Shown one piece after another: positions 13,253 to 14,090 of a DNA stretch of 14,090 nt. Position numbers and translations under genes: made by a program. The notes below the pieces were generated by a model. It did no database searches. It was not told the DNA's origin and saw only the letters and a list, made by a program, of their open reading frames with translations. Within the stretch, counting starts at the first letter, position 1. Each line of letters begins with the position of its first letter. The DNA is from CAVZMO01 sp963776195 (lineage in GTDB: Bacteria; Nitrospirota; Thermodesulfovibrionia; Thermodesulfovibrionales; SM23-35): positions 1 to 14,090 of the forward strand of contig CAVZMO010000049.1 of NCBI GenBank assembly GCA_963776195.1, given 5' to 3'.

Positions 13253-14090
13253 ATGAAAGATGAAAACAAAACAAAAAAGCAACTTATAAATGAACTAACC
13301 GAATTACGCGGCGAAATGTTGAACTGGAACAACATTCTAAAGATACGGATAAACAATTCGAAGAGTCCGAGAAGGCCTTTACAGATGTGGAGAAAGAATT
13401 GAAAGGTGTCGGCATGGAACTGGTGATAGGCCTGTCAGAGGTCTTCGAGGCATTAAAAAAAGTAGCCTCTGGAGATCCCGATGTAAGGATATAGGAAAAG
13501 ATCAGAAGTTGAGTTAATTTCACAATTAAAACACATAGTCAATTTGACAGCGATGAACATCGGAGAAATGGTTGATCAATGTCATGAGTTTGCCATAAGT
13601 CTCTGTGAGCATTTTGATGTTGTTGAAGAGGGTCTCAAAAGGAGACCTTGATGCAAGAGTTTCAGGGGTATCCCAGGTAGAACTATTGGAAGTTTTGAAG
13701 GAGTGACGAACGAGACAATTGAGGAGAGTATTGACAGAGAAATCACCGAGCGGAAGCGATATGAGAAGGATATAGAAAGGCTCCGTCGTCACCACGAAGT
13801 GATTTTGAATTCGGCAGGAGAAGGGATTTTAGGGACATCACCGAGCACAAAAGTGCGGATGTGGCGTTAAGAGCTTCGGAGGAAAAATATCGAAGCCTTG
13901 TAGAGAACGCCCTTGTAGGAATATACAAAACCAATCTGCAGGGAGATTTTCTTTATGTCAATGAAGCCTTGTTGAAGATATATGAATTTGGGTCACTTGA
14001 AGAGATGATGTCAACCGGCGATATCGCAAGATACAAAAACCGTCATCATCCGATGTTTGTGTACGAGATGCTTTCGGAAATTACCAGAGG
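13253..14090 (+). pseudogene. Decayed HAMP/PAS sensor histidine kinase, runs off the right edge
   Basis: It starts at the ATG at 13253 (AGGA 6 nt upstream) with MKDENKTKKQLINELTEL, a common soluble-kinase N-terminus. The homologous reading then moves between frames: about 13321-13491 (ELEQHSKD, GLSEVFEALKKVASGDPDVR), 13493-about 13630 (VELISQLKHIVNLTAMNIG, HEFAISLCEHFDVV), 13632-13703 (VSKGDLDARVSGVSQVELLE), 13706-13828 (TNETIEESIDREITERKR, ILNSAGEGI) and 13828 to the edge (FRDITEHKSADVALRASEEK, YRSLVENALVGIYKTNLQGD). The two SEVFEALKK...GD and EHFDVV...GD blocks are tandem HAMP-like repeats. NSAGEGI joins almost directly to RDITE, so most of one PAS domain appears deleted; the next PAS domain begins before the window ends. 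The catalytic kinase part is not in view. It presumably partnered the LuxR-type regulator 41 bp upstream. Confidence 0.75.

Overview
The window comes from a bacterial chromosome of medium GC content. The gene set (SecA with a C-terminal zinc motif, MiaB and MtaB, a GAF-GGDEF protein beside an extended MglA-like GTPase, and remnants of a HAMP/PAS kinase) would fit a Nitrospirota- or Deltaproteobacteria-like lineage. That placement is inference from gene types only. Most intact genes have no Shine-Dalgarno motif. Three of them have a good promoter whose -10 box ends only 7-9 nt before the start codon, which suggests frequent leaderless transcription.

Layout. Positions 20-2878 are a tandem direct duplication of a roughly 1430-bp unit. 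Each unit carries a class II tRNA nucleotidyltransferase (CCA-adding/poly(A) polymerase family) gene and the same 3' hairpin elements. Copy 1 is intact; copy 2 has lost one G from a G6 run and is frameshifted. A 362-bp gene-free stretch follows. On the minus strand lie two paralogous radical-SAM methylthiotransferases, miaB then mtaB, overlapping by ATGA. A 135-bp divergent region with two promoters and a perfect 15-bp palindrome separates miaB from secA. On the plus strand follow secA (with a one-base frameshift just before the Q-motif region), a pseudo-receiver/GAF/GGDEF diguanylate cyclase, and an MglA-like GTPase with a long coiled-coil tail; the gaps are 10 and 3 bp. A chorismate-using synthase component I (PabB/TrpE family) converges on the GTPase with 10 bp between stop codons.

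From 12.6 kb to the right edge the sequence is decayed signalling DNA: a PAS-like/LuxR-HTH regulator interrupted by in-frame TAG and TGA, then a sensor kinase remnant. The kinase still shows two HAMP-like repeats and a PAS domain when read across about five frame changes and an apparent internal deletion.

How the genes fit together. The left half is a tRNA-maturation neighbourhood: 3'-end nucleotidyl transfer plus the ms2 modifications at A37. The centre couples protein export (SecA) with c-di-GMP synthesis and a polarity-type GTPase. The right end looks like accessory signalling genes in decay. I did not find a clearly new multi-gene system. The most unusual signals are the recent gene duplication with its mobile-looking 3' hairpins, the repeated leaderless promoter architecture, a perfect 13-bp-arm hairpin inside the cyclase gene, and the GTPase tail ending in an aromatic/basic octapeptide.
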